From Candidatus Dechloromonas phosphorivorans (GTDB taxonomy: Bacteria; Pseudomonadota; Gammaproteobacteria; Burkholderiales; Rhodocyclaceae), in the NCBI GenBank assembly GCA_016714975.1, contig JADKBR010000021.1, positions 62,001 to 126,000 of the forward strand: a DNA stretch of 64,000 nucleotides. The letters run 5' to 3'. The position numbers and the translations under genes were made by a program. The notes below the pieces were generated by a model. The model was not told the DNA's origin. It ran no database searches and was given only the letters and a program-made list of their open reading frames with translations. This document shows, piece by piece, positions 26,440-35,199 of the stretch; the stretch's first letter is position 1, and each line of letters starts with the position of its first letter.

Positions 26440-27092
26440 CTGGGTATCGTGTAGCCGACGCCGCGCAGCGTGCGGATCAGCTCGCTGCCCAGCTTCCTGC
26501 GCAGGTGGTGGATGTGCACTTCGAGCGCGTTGCTGTCCGGTTCGTCGCGCCAGCCGTAGACCGATTGTTCGAGCTGGCTGCGGCTGAGGACGCGGCCGGC
26601 GTTTTCGAGCAGCATCTGCAGCAGGGAAAACTCGCGGCTGGACAGTTCGACCGGCGCGCCGGCGAGCGTGACGCTATGAGCAGCCGGATCGAGCGCGAGA
26701 TTGCCGCGGGTCAGCAGCGGCGCGGCGCGCCCGGCGCTGCGCCGGGTCAGGGCGCGAATGCGGGCGGCCAGTTCGTCGAGGTCGACCGGCTTGACGAGAT
26801 AGTCGTCGGCGCCGGCATCGAGGCCGGAAACCTTGTCGCCGGTGGCGTCGCGCGCGGTCAGGATGAGCACCGGCAGGGTCTGGCGGCGGCCGCGGGCGCG
26901 GGTCAGCACCTCCATGCCGGAAAGGCGGGGCAGGCCGAGGTCGAGGACGACCAGGTCGAAAGTTTCGGATTGCAGCGCGCGGTCGGCGGAATTGCCGTCC
27001 TTCACCCAGTCGACCGCGAAACCCGCCTGGCGCAGGCCGATGGTCAGGCCGTCGCCAAGCTGGGGGTCGTCTTCAACGAGCAGGATGCGCAT
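26436..27092 (-). CDS. OmpR/PhoB-family response regulator, QseB-like
   Basis: 218 residues. The receiver domain has the acidic pair Glu7-Asp8-Asp9, phospho-acceptor Asp51 (LVVLDLGLP) and Lys in YLVKP. The winged-helix DNA-binding domain (about 125-218) shows SSREFSLLQMLLENAGRVLSR and SNALEVHIHHLRRKLG, ending in IRTLRGVGYTI. The gene lies 12 bases after the cytochrome b gene. The four 11-bp-spaced half-sites in front of the first gene of this operon fit the binding mode of this family, so autoregulation of the whole operon is likely. Confidence 0.92.
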   Translation of the reverse strand: MRILLVEDDPQLGDGLTIGLRQAGFAVDWVKDGNSADRALQSETFDLVVLDLGLPRLSGMEVLTRARGRRQTLPVLILTARDATGDKVSGLDAGADDYLVKPVDLDELAARIRALTRRSAGRAAPLLTRGNLALDPAAHSVTLAGAPVELSSREFSLLQMLLENAGRVLSRSQLEQSVYGWRDEPDSNALEVHIHHLRRKLGSELIRTLRGVGYTIPR

Positions 27093-27104
27093 GGCGCGAT
27101 TCTA

Positions 27105-27710
27105 TCAGGTGGCAATCCACCAGCCGGCGACGGCGACCCACGCCAGCAGGACCGCGCCGGCCAGCGGCCGGGCGGAGCGGATGGCTTCTCCCGGCATCCC
27201 CTGCTTGCGGCCGTTCAGCATCGCCCGCACCAGGTTTTCGCCGTGCATCAGGCTTCCGGAGAGCACGCCGGCAATGTGGATGAAGACCACGGTGAGCATC
27301 GTGACGGCCAGTCCTTCGTGCAGCTCCTCGAGAAAACCGCCGCCGATGTCGTTGTAGTTCGCCCAGCCCGAGAGGCCGGTGAGGATGCCGAGGCCGAGCA
27401 GCAGGACGATGGCCCAGCCGCCGGCCGGATTGTGGCCGACATGGTGGGCCGGCTCGAGCTTGAGCAGGCCGGCGGCGTAATTCTTGACGGCGCGCGGACC
27501 GCGAACGAAATCGACAAAGCGCGCATAGCGGCTGCCGATGAAGCCCCAGGGCAGGCGGAAGGTGGCGACGGCGAGCACGGTGGCGCCGGAGATCACATGG
27601 AGCAGGCGGAAGGTTTCGCTCTCCGAGGTCAGCCAGGCCAGAATGAATCCGCCGACCATCAGCCAGTGGCCGAGGCGAACCGGCCAGTCCCAGACGAGTA
27701 TCTTTTGCAT
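27105..27710 (-). CDS. Cytochrome b561-type membrane protein
   Basis: 201 residues with four main helices. Heme-ligand candidates include the His in VRLGHWLMV (helix 1), LLHVISG (helix 2), FLEELHEGLAV (helix 3) and FIHIAGVLSG (helix 4), as in the di-heme b-type subunits of Ni-Fe hydrogenases and formate dehydrogenases. It follows the diheme cytochrome gene by 3 bases. In the known SHP gene clusters a cytochrome b of this type passes quinol electrons to the diheme cytochrome c. Confidence 0.9.
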   Translation of the reverse strand: MQKILVWDWPVRLGHWLMVGGFILAWLTSESETFRLLHVISGATVLAVATFRLPWGFIGSRYARFVDFVRGPRAVKNYAAGLLKLEPAHHVGHNPAGGWAIVLLLGLGILTGLSGWANYNDIGGGFLEELHEGLAVTMLTVVFIHIAGVLSGSLMHGENLVRAMLNGRKQGMPGEAIRSARPLAGAVLLAWVAVAGWWIAT

Positions 27711-27713
27711 GGT

Positions 27714-28175
27714 TTATCTCCGAAGTTCGCGAATCAGGATGTCGTGCTCGCTGTAGTTGCCCTCGGCGGCGCCACGATGGCAGGCCTCGCAGTTGGCCGC
27801 CGATTTGATGCGCGGGTCTTTCCAGTATTTCGCTGGAATGTCGCGGTGCTTGCGGACGAAGCGCGCGGTCTGAGTGATGCGCGGCGGTTCGCCGGCGCTG
27901 CCGAGCTTGCCGGCGTTGCCCGCGTTGCGTTCGAGGAAGCTGGCGATTTCCTGCCCTGCAGGGCCGTCGACCGCGGCATCTGTGCCGAAGTGGTCCTTCA
28001 GGCCGGCCATCGTTCGTCGCCAGTCGTTCGCCGAAAGCAAGGCAGGCTGATAGGCCATGTGGCAACCGCCGCATTCGGCCTGGTAGCTGGCCGGTGTGTT
28101 CGCGGGGAGCGGCACCCGGTCGGCGAGCGCCGGGAGGGCAGCGCCGAGGAGCAGGATGATGGCGATGCGTTTCAT
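27714..28175 (-). CDS. Diheme cytochrome c (DHC)
   Basis: 153 residues. Signal peptide MKRIAIILLLGAALPALA. Heme sites are CGGCH near residue 35 and CEACH near residue 130, so two c-hemes. MAYQPALLSANDWRRTMAGL after the first heme and YWKDPRIKSAANCEACH before the second fit the DHC proteins that accompany SHP. It is a periplasmic electron carrier between the membrane cytochrome b and SHP. It is one base after the SHP stop codon, which implies tight co-expression. Confidence 0.9.
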   Translation of the reverse strand: MKRIAIILLLGAALPALADRVPLPANTPASYQAECGGCHMAYQPALLSANDWRRTMAGLKDHFGTDAAVDGPAGQEIASFLERNAGNAGKLGSAGEPPRITQTARFVRKHRDIPAKYWKDPRIKSAANCEACHRGAAEGNYSEHDILIRELRR

Positions 28176-28176
28176 G

Positions 28177-28584
28177 TCAGCGTGCCTCGCTCATGGCGGT
28201 GACGAAATCGGCCTTCTCGGCCGGCGTGCAGTCGCGGCCGATGACTTCCTTGCAGTTGCGGCCGAACCACTTTTCGACCTTGGCCGGGTCGCTGAAGCGC
28301 TGGCCATTGGCGGCCACCGCCAGCGGACGGATCGCCTTGCCGGTGACGGCATGCTGGCCTGCGTTCAGCGGGCTGTCGGTATGGCAGCTGGTGCACGCCG
28401 GCATCTTGTCGTTGTTGGCAAAGCGCTGGCGGAAGAGTGTCTCGCCGCGTTTGGCGGAAGGCGTGAAGCCAGCTTGCCGGGCGGCTGCCTCGGCGGCATA
28501 GGTCTGGCCGATCTGTTGCGCTGTTTCAGCCTGGGCGGCGATGCTGGCCAGCAGCAGGCACAGGGCGGGAAGGGTTCTCACCAT
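28177..28584 (-). CDS. shp: Sphaeroides heme protein-like monoheme cytochrome (DUF1924)
   Basis: 135 residues from the ATG at 28584, which has AAGGAG just upstream; the upstream ATG at 28605 has none. The signal peptide is about 19 residues. One heme site, Cys64-Thr-Ser-Cys67-His68 in MPACTSCHTD, lies mid-protein, followed by KAIRPLAVAANGQRFSDPAKVEKWFGRNCKEV (given in parts: KAIRPLAVAANGQRF, KVEKWFGRNCKEVIGRDC), characteristic of SHP/DUF1924. Two extra Cys (NCKEVIGRDC) may form a disulfide. SHP binds oxygen and NO through an unusual distal ligand and is reduced by the diheme cytochrome. First gene of the five-gene operon. Confidence 0.9.
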   Translation of the reverse strand: MVRTLPALCLLLASIAAQAETAQQIGQTYAAEAAARQAGFTPSAKRGETLFRQRFANNDKMPACTSCHTDSPLNAGQHAVTGKAIRPLAVAANGQRFSDPAKVEKWFGRNCKEVIGRDCTPAEKADFVTAMSEAR

Positions 28585-28629
28585 CGTTCTCCTTGTCGTG
28601 TTCATGGAGAAGGAGTGTAGAGAGCCTGC

Positions 28630-28668
28630 CTTAAGGAGTTCTTAGGCGAACCTTAAGCGCGGGTTAAC
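28630..28668 (-). promoter_or_regulatory. Four tandem CTTAAG-type half-sites at 11-bp steps (QseB/PmrA-like operator)
   Basis: CTTAAG (28630-28635), CTTAGG (28641-28646), CTTAAG (28652-28657) and GTTAAC (28663-28668) are each separated by exactly 5 bases. Direct repeats CTTAAG-N5-CTTAAG are the known box of PmrA/QseB-type regulators. The array is 46 bases upstream of the SHP start, with TACACT (minus strand, 28613-28618) as a possible -10 box. The operon itself encodes a matching regulator. Confidence 0.75.
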
Positions 28669-28864
28669 CGGTGGCAATGAACCCGGCGCGTTCCGCCGGG
28701 CGTGTCGTGGCCGGCGTCAGACCGCGGGTTTTGGGCAATGTGCGCCCCTGGCCGCGGCGTTGTCCGGTCGATGACGCTGCCGTCGGCGACGGGGGGTGCA
28801 AGTTTCTCCGCATACTCCAGCGACGGGCCGCGCCTGACTGTTCGCCTGTGGGACAATGTTGCGC

Positions 28865-29179
28865 ATGGATAGAGCAAGCGACACCGATGTCCCGGCCGCC
28901 GTCTCATGCGCCGACTGCGAGGCATGTTGCTGCCGTCTGGAGGTCTTGCTGGCCGGCGAAGACAACGTCCCGGTGCGCTTCACGGCGGAGGATCGTTGGG
29001 GCGGATCGGTGATGCGCCGCCTTGCCGATGGCTGGTGCGCCGCCGTCGATCGTGACACCATGCGCTGCGTCATCTATGAGCGCCGGCCGGATGTCTGCCG
29101 TGAGTACCGTATGGGAGACAGTGACTGCATCGTCGAACGGCGCCGGTTTTTCGCCCGACAGACCGATGACCACGCCTGA
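28865..29179 (+). CDS. YkgJ-family Cys-cluster (Zn/Fe-binding) protein
   Basis: 104 residues (start ATG 28865; ATG 28856 is equally possible). The Cys pattern is that of the YkgJ/CxxCxxCC family: CADCEACCCRLEV at the N-terminus, then WCAAVDRDTMRCVIYERRPDVCREYRMGDSDC (in parts: WCAAVDRDTMRC, RRPDVCREY, GDSDC). The conserved Arg-Pro-x-x-Cys is present. These small proteins bind zinc or an iron-sulfur centre; their role is unknown. It stands alone between the SHP operon (divergent) and the CHASE kinase gene. Confidence 0.85.
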   Translation: MDRASDTDVPAAVSCADCEACCCRLEVLLAGEDNVPVRFTAEDRWGGSVMRRLADGWCAAVDRDTMRCVIYERRPDVCREYRMGDSDCIVERRRFFARQTDDHA

Positions 29180-29322
29180 CGCCGGGCTGGCACGTTCGTG
29201 GGGACTGGCCGACGAATTGCTCTTGCCGCCAACGCTTTCTGCTAAGCTGACCCGGATCGGGTAGTGGCAATAGGGAAAATCCGCCTGCGAAGCCCTTTAT
29301 GGCAACCTTCTGATGACCGCCG

Positions 29323-31887
29323 ATGTTCGATAGACTGCCGAAGTATTCCGCCGCCTATGCCGCGGCGATCGGGGGGCTTCTCCTGACCTGCCTTTCGTCG
29401 TGGAATGTCCGGCAGGAACTGCAGACCAGCCACCTGAGAGAATTCGAGTGGGCCGCGACGGACCGCATCCAGTCCGTGCGGGCGGTGGTCGGGCAGGGGC
29501 TTGACGCGCTCCAGGAAATACCCGTCCTGTTTCACTCGGCGCAGGGCGTCGACGAGAACGAGTTTCAGGTCTTCGCCGGTTCGCTGCTCGAGCGCCGACC
29601 TTACATCGACAGCCTGTTGTGGGCGCCGTTGCTGATTGCCCCGCGCCAGGGGTCGCCACGAATACGCCCCGCCGGCAGCGGACCTGACGAAGTGACGAGT
29701 ACGGACGCACTGCGGGTTCCGGTGCTTCTTTCCGCATCGCGTGCTGGCTCCGGAGTGGCGCCAGGTGTCGACCTGAACGCCAGCGGCGAACTTGTGGCGC
29801 TCTTCAAGCGGGCGCGACGGAGCGGGACTGTCGCGGTCAGCGGACGAATGGAACTGGTGCAGGCTGGCGGGGAGGCAATCCATGTCGTCTATGCGGCGTT
29901 GCCGCTCTACGCGCCAGGCGAATCGCAGCGTTCCGTCGCTGCCGGCGCATCCGGGAAGCGGCCAGACCCCCTCGGCTTCGTGATCGGCATCTACAACATC
30001 GAGAAGATGATCCACTTCGCCATCAGCCTGCTCGAGCCGCGCGGCGTCGAGGTCCTGGTGCGCGACGAGTCGGGTGTCGGCGAAGCCCGGTTTCTCTACT
30101 TTTACGCCAGCCGCCTCGATCCGGGCGCCGCCGCCACGGCCGCCGGCCTGCCGCCGGAGGGTGACGCGGGTCAGCCGCGGATGACGGCCACCATCCCCTT
30201 CGGCGATCGCCAGTGGAGCGTCACCAGCATCGCCACCCATGCCTTTCGCAGCGCCGAGGCGTTTACCAGGGCGCACTGGCTGGTGCTGCTCGGCGGCATC
30301 CTGTTCACCGCGCTGCTCAGTTTCTACCTGGTGCGCAGTCGTCGCGAACTCGACGATCGAATCCGCCTGACCCAGACCATCTTCGAGCGCGAGGAACTGT
30401 TTCGCCAATTGGCGGAAACGGTCGATGTCGTCTTCTGGGCGATCAACGCCGACGTGTCGCGGCTCGAGTACATCGGGCCGGCCTTCCGGCATATCGCCGG
30501 TGACGAGGCCAGGCTCGCCGATCCCTCACCCGCGCTGATGCTCGACGTCTTCGAAGCCGATGACCGGCGCACGCTGGTCGAGGCGATCAGCCAGTTGCAG
30601 ACCGAGGGCGGCCGGTTCACCATCGTCCTGCCGGTATCGCGCGGCGACCGTGGCTTGCGCTGGCTGCGCGTCTGCGGCTTTCCGGTGCGCGAGCCGGGGT
30701 GCGAACTGACTCGAATCGTCGGCTTTTTCGAGGACGTCACCGAGCACAAGCTGGCGGAAGACGCGTTGCGCGATTCGGAAGCGCGCTTGCGTACGCTGTT
30801 CAACCATTCCCCGGACCTGATCTTCACCGTCGATGGCGAGGCCAGCATCCTGCTGACCAACCGGCCCCTGCTCTATCCGGTGGGCGGTGCCGGCGAGAAG
30901 CGATCGGAACTGATTCTCCCGCCCGATGTGCGGGACGGTTATCTGCAGAAGCTGCGGCAGGTTTTCACGAGCGGGCGGGTCGAGCATTTCCAGTACACGT
31001 CGAGCGACAACACCTGGTGGGAAATTCGCATGGTGCCGATCACTTCGGCGACGGCGGTGATCGCGGCCATGGTGGTGATCACCGACATCACCGAGAATCG
31101 CAAGCTGCAATGGCAGGCTGTCCGCAACGCGCGCCTGGCCTCGCTGGGCGTCCTCTCGGCAGGCATCGCCCACGAAATCAACAATCCGAATCATGCCATC
31201 CTGACCAATGCCTCACTGCTGACGCGGATCTGGCAGGATGCACTGCCGATCCTCAACGATTACGAACAGGAGCAGGGAGCATTCATGCTGGCGGGCTTGC
31301 GCTTTGCGCAGGCGCGCGAGACCATAGAACAGGGAATGAGCGACATCGGTCAGAACGCCAAGCGCATTCAGAAGATCATCGACAACCTGAAGCACCTTGG
31401 CCGGCAGGATCGCGGGCACATGGATGAGCTGGCCGACATCGGAAAAGTCCTGTCCGGGGCGGTGGCGCTGCTCGAAGCGCGCATCCGCAAGCACACCGAC
31501 GTCTTTGCCCTGGACCTGCCGGAGGCGCTGCCGATGGTCAAGGGCAATGTGCAGCAACTGGAACAGGTGTTCATCAATGTCATCGTCAATGCCCTCGAGT
31601 CCCTGCCCGAGCGCAATCGTTCGGTGAGGGTTTCGGCCAGGCCGGACAGTACCGGAACCCGGGTCATCGTCGAGGTCGCCGATCAGGGGAGAGGGATCGC
31701 CGAGGACGTCATGCCCCATCTCGGCGAACCCTTCTTTACCACCAAGGCCGACAGCGGCGGAACGGGACTGGGCCTGTCGATCTCGTCGTCGATCGTCGAC
31801 AAGCACGGCGGGGTGCTAAGGTTCGCAACCAACGATGATCACGGAACGACGGTCAGCATCGATCTGCCGGCTGCCACGGAGGAGTGA
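29323..31887 (+). CDS. CHASE/PAS sensor histidine kinase
   Basis: 854 residues. Helix 1 is at about 9-24 (YAAAIGGLLLTCLSSW). A periplasmic CHASE domain follows (EIPVLFHSAQGVDENEFQVF, RRPYIDSLLWAPLL), then a second helix near 320-340 (LVLLGGILFTALLSFYLV). Two PAS-type domains (about 355-480 and 485-600) precede the kinase core. The phospho-acceptor is His617 in GIAHEINNPNHAIL, and the ATPase has VIVNALESLPE, DQGRGIAEDVMPHLGEPFFT and GTGLGLSISSSI. This HEINNPN type is common for kinases paired with NtrC-family regulators, and such a gene starts in the base after its stop. The ligand of the CHASE domain is unknown. Confidence 0.9.
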   Translation: MFDRLPKYSAAYAAAIGGLLLTCLSSWNVRQELQTSHLREFEWAATDRIQSVRAVVGQGLDALQEIPVLFHSAQGVDENEFQVFAGSLLERRPYIDSLLWAPLLIAPRQGSPRIRPAGSGPDEVTSTDALRVPVLLSASRAGSGVAPGVDLNASGELVALFKRARRSGTVAVSGRMELVQAGGEAIHVVYAALPLYAPGESQRSVAAGASGKRPDPLGFVIGIYNIEKMIHFAISLLEPRGVEVLVRDESGVGEARFLYFYASRLDPGAAATAAGLPPEGDAGQPRMTATIPFGDRQWSVTSIATHAFRSAEAFTRAHWLVLLGGILFTALLSFYLVRSRRELDDRIRLTQTIFEREELFRQLAETVDVVFWAINADVSRLEYIGPAFRHIAGDEARLADPSPALMLDVFEADDRRTLVEAISQLQTEGGRFTIVLPVSRGDRGLRWLRVCGFPVREPGCELTRIVGFFEDVTEHKLAEDALRDSEARLRTLFNHSPDLIFTVDGEASILLTNRPLLYPVGGAGEKRSELILPPDVRDGYLQKLRQVFTSGRVEHFQYTSSDNTWWEIRMVPITSATAVIAAMVVITDITENRKLQWQAVRNARLASLGVLSAGIAHEINNPNHAILTNASLLTRIWQDALPILNDYEQEQGAFMLAGLRFAQARETIEQGMSDIGQNAKRIQKIIDNLKHLGRQDRGHMDELADIGKVLSGAVALLEARIRKHTDVFALDLPEALPMVKGNVQQLEQVFINVIVNALESLPERNRSVRVSARPDSTGTRVIVEVADQGRGIAEDVMPHLGEPFFTTKADSGGTGLGLSISSSIVDKHGGVLRFATNDDHGTTVSIDLPAATEE

Positions 31888-33318
31888 ATGAAGGAAAGAT
31901 CGTTTGCCAGCCTGCCAGTCTTTCTTGTCGACGACGAGGAGTCGGTCCTGCGCGCCAGCGCGGCGGTGCTCCAGAGTGCCGGCGTGGCCAACATCCGGAC
32001 GGTGAACGACAGCCGGGAACTGCTGCCCGCCCTCGAGCGGCAGCCGGCGAGTGCCGTCCTTCTTGATCTCTTCATGCCGCATGTCACCGGCAACAAGCTG
32101 TTGCCGGACATCGTCCACCTCTACCCGGAAGTGCCGGTGATCGTCATGACCGCGGCGCTCGATATCGAGACTGCCGTCCGCAGCATGAAGGAAGGCGCGT
32201 TCGACTACCTCGTCAAGCCGGTCGAGGAAAGCCGGCTGGTGGCGAGCGTCCGCCATGCGCTCGAGGTCCACTCGCTGCGCCGGCAGATGGGCGTGCTCAA
32301 GCGCTATCTGCTCTCGGACTGCCTGCAAGACAACGAGGCCTTCGCCGGCATCGTCACCAACAGCCGCAAGATGCGGGCGCTCTTCCAGTATCTCGAAGCG
32401 GTGGCCGTCTCCGCCGAGCCGGTGCTGATTTCCGGCGAGACCGGCGCCGGCAAGGAGATGTTCGCGCATGCGCTGCACAAACTGAGCGGTCTGAGCGGAC
32501 AGTTCGTCCAGGTCAATGTCGCCGGCCTCGACGACACGCTCTTTTCCGACACGCTGTTTGGTCACAGGAAGGGCGCCTTTACCGGCGCCGACCAGGCGCG
32601 CGCCGGCCTGATCGCCCAGGCTGCCGGCGGCACGCTGTTTCTCGACGAAATCGGCGATCTGTCGATGGCCTCGCAGGTGAAGCTGTTGCGCCTGCTGCAG
32701 GAGCACATGTACTACCCGCTGGGTTCCGATGTCGCATCTCCCAGTGACGCGCGGGTCGTTTGCGCGACCAACTGCAACCTGGCGCAGATGATGCGTCAGC
32801 AACAGTTCCGCTCGGATCTCTTCTTCCGCCTGTCGGTACATCAGGTCGAAGTGCCGCCGCTGCGCCAGCACAAGGAGGACATCCCGCTGCTGCTCCAGCA
32901 CTTCCTCGACGAATCGGCTGCTTCAATCAACAAGGCCGCCCCTGAACCATCGAACGAGTTGCTCACCCTGCTGGCAAACTACCATTTTCCCGGCAATGTG
33001 CGCGAGCTGCGGGCGATGGTCTTCAACGCCATGGCGCTGCATCGCGCGGGTCCGGTGCTGGCCATGGACAGCTTCCGCCAGGCCATCCAGAAGCAGCAGA
33101 AGACAGGAGCCGAGAATCCGGAGGCGGAGTCGTCCGAAGGCCTGCCGATCCTGATCCCGGGGCGCTTTCCGACTCTCGACGAGGTCGAGGAGGCGATGGT
33201 CAGCGAGGCGCTGAAACGCGCCAAGGGCAATCAGGGCGTCGCCGCGACGCTGCTCGGACTGTCCCGCCCCGCGCTCAACAGGAGGCTGGCCCGGCGCGCC
33301 CTGCCGCCGGAGACCTGA
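31888..33318 (+). CDS. Sigma-54-dependent NtrC-family response regulator
   Basis: 476 residues; GGAGGAG precedes the ATG. The receiver domain has Asp15/Asp16 and phospho-acceptor Asp60 (VLLDLFMP). The AAA+ domain has Walker A GETGAGKE (183-190), the sigma-54-contacting GAFTGA loop (229-234, intact), Walker B TLFLDEIGDL and an R-finger region FRSDLFFRL. The C-terminal Fis-type helix-turn-helix is NQGVAATLLGLSRPALNRRL. It should therefore activate a sigma-54 promoter. A good one (33600-33615) lies 280 bases downstream, in front of the CYTH/CHAD gene, with two dyads in between. Confidence 0.93.
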   Translation: MKERSFASLPVFLVDDEESVLRASAAVLQSAGVANIRTVNDSRELLPALERQPASAVLLDLFMPHVTGNKLLPDIVHLYPEVPVIVMTAALDIETAVRSMKEGAFDYLVKPVEESRLVASVRHALEVHSLRRQMGVLKRYLLSDCLQDNEAFAGIVTNSRKMRALFQYLEAVAVSAEPVLISGETGAGKEMFAHALHKLSGLSGQFVQVNVAGLDDTLFSDTLFGHRKGAFTGADQARAGLIAQAAGGTLFLDEIGDLSMASQVKLLRLLQEHMYYPLGSDVASPSDARVVCATNCNLAQMMRQQQFRSDLFFRLSVHQVEVPPLRQHKEDIPLLLQHFLDESAASINKAAPEPSNELLTLLANYHFPGNVRELRAMVFNAMALHRAGPVLAMDSFRQAIQKQQKTGAENPEAESSEGLPILIPGRFPTLDEVEEAMVSEALKRAKGNQGVAATLLGLSRPALNRRLARRALPPET

Positions 33319-33720
33319 ACCGGCGAAACGGGGCTCGACCTCACGCCGAAGTGAAAATCGGTTCTCCACCGCAGACGGCGGTCGGGCAGCCATCGCCTGC
33401 GCAGGTGTAACGTTTCGACTTTGTGTAAATTGTCACGAAATATCTGCAAGATCCGGTTTATTAACCGTAATTCAAGTATCAAGTGCTTCCTTCGGCACCA
33501 TGCCGGTTCATTCCGTTACACCCCCCTTCGTTCCAACATAATTCGACAACAGTCGCTATCCTCCTGATTCAGTGTGAGTATCCACAGGCGAGTCGATACT
33601 GGCATGGCCTGTGCTTGAAATGATCACCCAAAGACTGGGTGGCCGATCTCCGATAGCCGCCGGTCCCGTCAGGAAGAGTCCGGTCTGGTTGGGTCCCAGC
33701 CGCTTCTCAGGAGTCGTCAG
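33319..33720. promoter_or_regulatory. Intergenic control region with candidate enhancer dyads
   Basis: 402 bases without a gene, A/T-richer in 33410-33480. Two short dyads stand out: CGGTT-TATT-AACCG (33454-33467) and CGGCA-CCA-TGCCG (33493-33505). Both lie 95-150 bases upstream of the sigma-54 promoter at 33600, a usual distance for NtrC-type activator sites. Confidence 0.5.
33600..33615 (+). promoter_or_regulatory. Sigma-54 (-24/-12) promoter
   Basis: TGGCATGGCCTGTGCT matches the sigma-54 consensus TGGCACG-N4-TTGCW at all but two positions. The invariant GG and GC are 10 bases apart. It is 105 bases upstream of the GTG of the CYTH/CHAD gene and points toward it. A sigma-54 activator gene lies just upstream. 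Confidence 0.7.
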
Positions 33721-35199
33721 GTGGGTATTGAAACTGAACTGAGTCTATCGCTAGCGCCCGAGCTTGCTGTTCGGCTGGTCAAGCATCCATTGCTGACCGA
33801 TTCCAGGCCGGTTCGCCAGCGCGTCGTCCATACCTACTACGACACCCCTGACCAGCGCCTGCGACGCGAGCACGTCATCGTCGGCTACCGCAAGCAGGGT
33901 TCTGCCTGGCTGTCATCGGTCGGCCGGGTTGGCTTGGCTGGCAACAGCCCGGGCGCAAATGGCGAGCGGGAAATTGCCGGCGCTCCGGGCGATCTCGATT
34001 TCTCGCACGTCGCCGACGGCAGCTTGCGCCCCTTGCTCGAGTCCGTCCGTGAAGACCTCAAGCCGGCATTTACCACCCGTTTCACCCGCAGCGCCTGGAT
34101 GCTCGAGCCGCGTGACGGCGTGCGCATCGAACTGGCCCTAGACCGTGGCTGGATCGAGGCTGCGGGACGGCGTCAGGCAATCTGCGAGGTCGGTCTCGAA
34201 TTGCGCTCGGGCGGGGTTGCCGACCTCTTTTCCGTCGCTGGCGAACTGCAGACGGAGCTGCAACTGCACCCGGAAGCCGCCAGCAAGTTCCAGCGCGGCT
34301 ACCGCGTTCTGGCCGATGAGTCGCTGCAGCCGGTCAAGGCGCTGCCGATCGCCACCGACGGCGGAATGACGACAGTCGCCGCCTTCCGCACCGTTGCGCT
34401 GGCCTGCCTGAATCATCTGCAGAGCAACGAGCAGGGACTGCGCGAGAACGACAACCCGGAGTTCGTGCATCAGGCGCGCGTCGCGATCCGTCGGCTGCGC
34501 TCGGCGATTCGGGTCTGGAAGCCGCGCTTGCCGCAGGACTTCGTGGCCAGATTCGACCCGCTTTGGCAGGCGTTGGCGAGGCAGCTCGGAGAAGCGCGAA
34601 ACTGGGATGTGTTCACCGGCGAAACCTTGCCGTCGATCCTCGCGGCTTTCCCGGAAAGCGCTGTCGCCGCCCGCCTGTCGCGGTATGCAACTGCGCGCTG
34701 CGCGAGCAATCGCGAGGCGGCACGCGCTTCGCTCAAATCAGTCGATTACTCGCGGCTGCTGCTCGAATTCACCGCCGCCGTGCTGGCGCTTCCCGAGGGC
34801 AAGGTGCGTCGGCTCGAAGCCTTCGCCCCGCGTTGTCTCGAAAAGCGCGCCGAACAGGTCGGCCAACTGGCTGAAGAGGCGTTGAGCGGCGACGCGGCGT
34901 CCCGTCATCGTCTTCGCGTAGCCTACAAGCGGCTGCGTTATGCGCTCGAATTCTTCGCTCCGCTCTTCCCCGGCGCGGCGCTGCGCGACTACCACGTGGC
35001 GGCGAGCGGCCTGCAGGAAATGCTCGGCAGCCTGAACGACCTGGCCGTGGCCGCCGAACTGACCGCGGAAGCGCTTCCTGATGAATGCGGGGAAGCCATT
35101 CGCTGCTGGCTGGAAGGGCAGAGCGAGCGGCTGCTGCCGGAACTCGGCGCTCTGGTTGGCGCATTTCGCCAACAGGCGGCACCGTGGAAAACACAATGA
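33721..35199 (+). CDS. CYTH and CHAD domain protein
   Basis: 492 residues. GGAG lies 7 bases before the GTG. The N-terminal CYTH domain (about 1-200) begins GIETELSLSL: the triphosphate-binding ExExK motif has kept both Glu, but Lys is Ser, so phosphohydrolase activity is doubtful. Other CYTH features (TYYDTPDQRLRR, CEVGLELRSG) remain. The C-terminal CHAD domain (about 220-485) has two repeated His/Arg-rich helices, HQARVAIRRLRSAIRVW and HRLRVAYKRLRYALEFF, which in this family bind polyphosphate. The following two PhoU-like genes support a phosphate or polyphosphate role. The stop overlaps the next start by ATGA. Confidence 0.9.
   Translation: MGIETELSLSLAPELAVRLVKHPLLTDSRPVRQRVVHTYYDTPDQRLRREHVIVGYRKQGSAWLSSVGRVGLAGNSPGANGEREIAGAPGDLDFSHVADGSLRPLLESVREDLKPAFTTRFTRSAWMLEPRDGVRIELALDRGWIEAAGRRQAICEVGLELRSGGVADLFSVAGELQTELQLHPEAASKFQRGYRVLADESLQPVKALPIATDGGMTTVAAFRTVALACLNHLQSNEQGLRENDNPEFVHQARVAIRRLRSAIRVWKPRLPQDFVARFDPLWQALARQLGEARNWDVFTGETLPSILAAFPESAVAARLSRYATARCASNREAARASLKSVDYSRLLLEFTAAVLALPEGKVRRLEAFAPRCLEKRAEQVGQLAEEALSGDAASRHRLRVAYKRLRYALEFFAPLFPGAALRDYHVAASGLQEMLGSLNDLAVAAELTAEALPDECGEAIRCWLEGQSERLLPELGALVGAFRQQAAPWKTQ

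Noticed and set aside
27073..28074. 333-codon Arg-rich minus-strand frame across the cytochrome genes
   Set aside because: It is a shifted frame of the cytochrome b and diheme cytochrome genes on the same strand, which carry the real heme motifs.
29242..30492. 416-codon minus-strand frame under the CHASE kinase gene
   Set aside because: The plus strand encodes clear CHASE and PAS domains; the antisense translation is Arg/Gly-rich with no family features.
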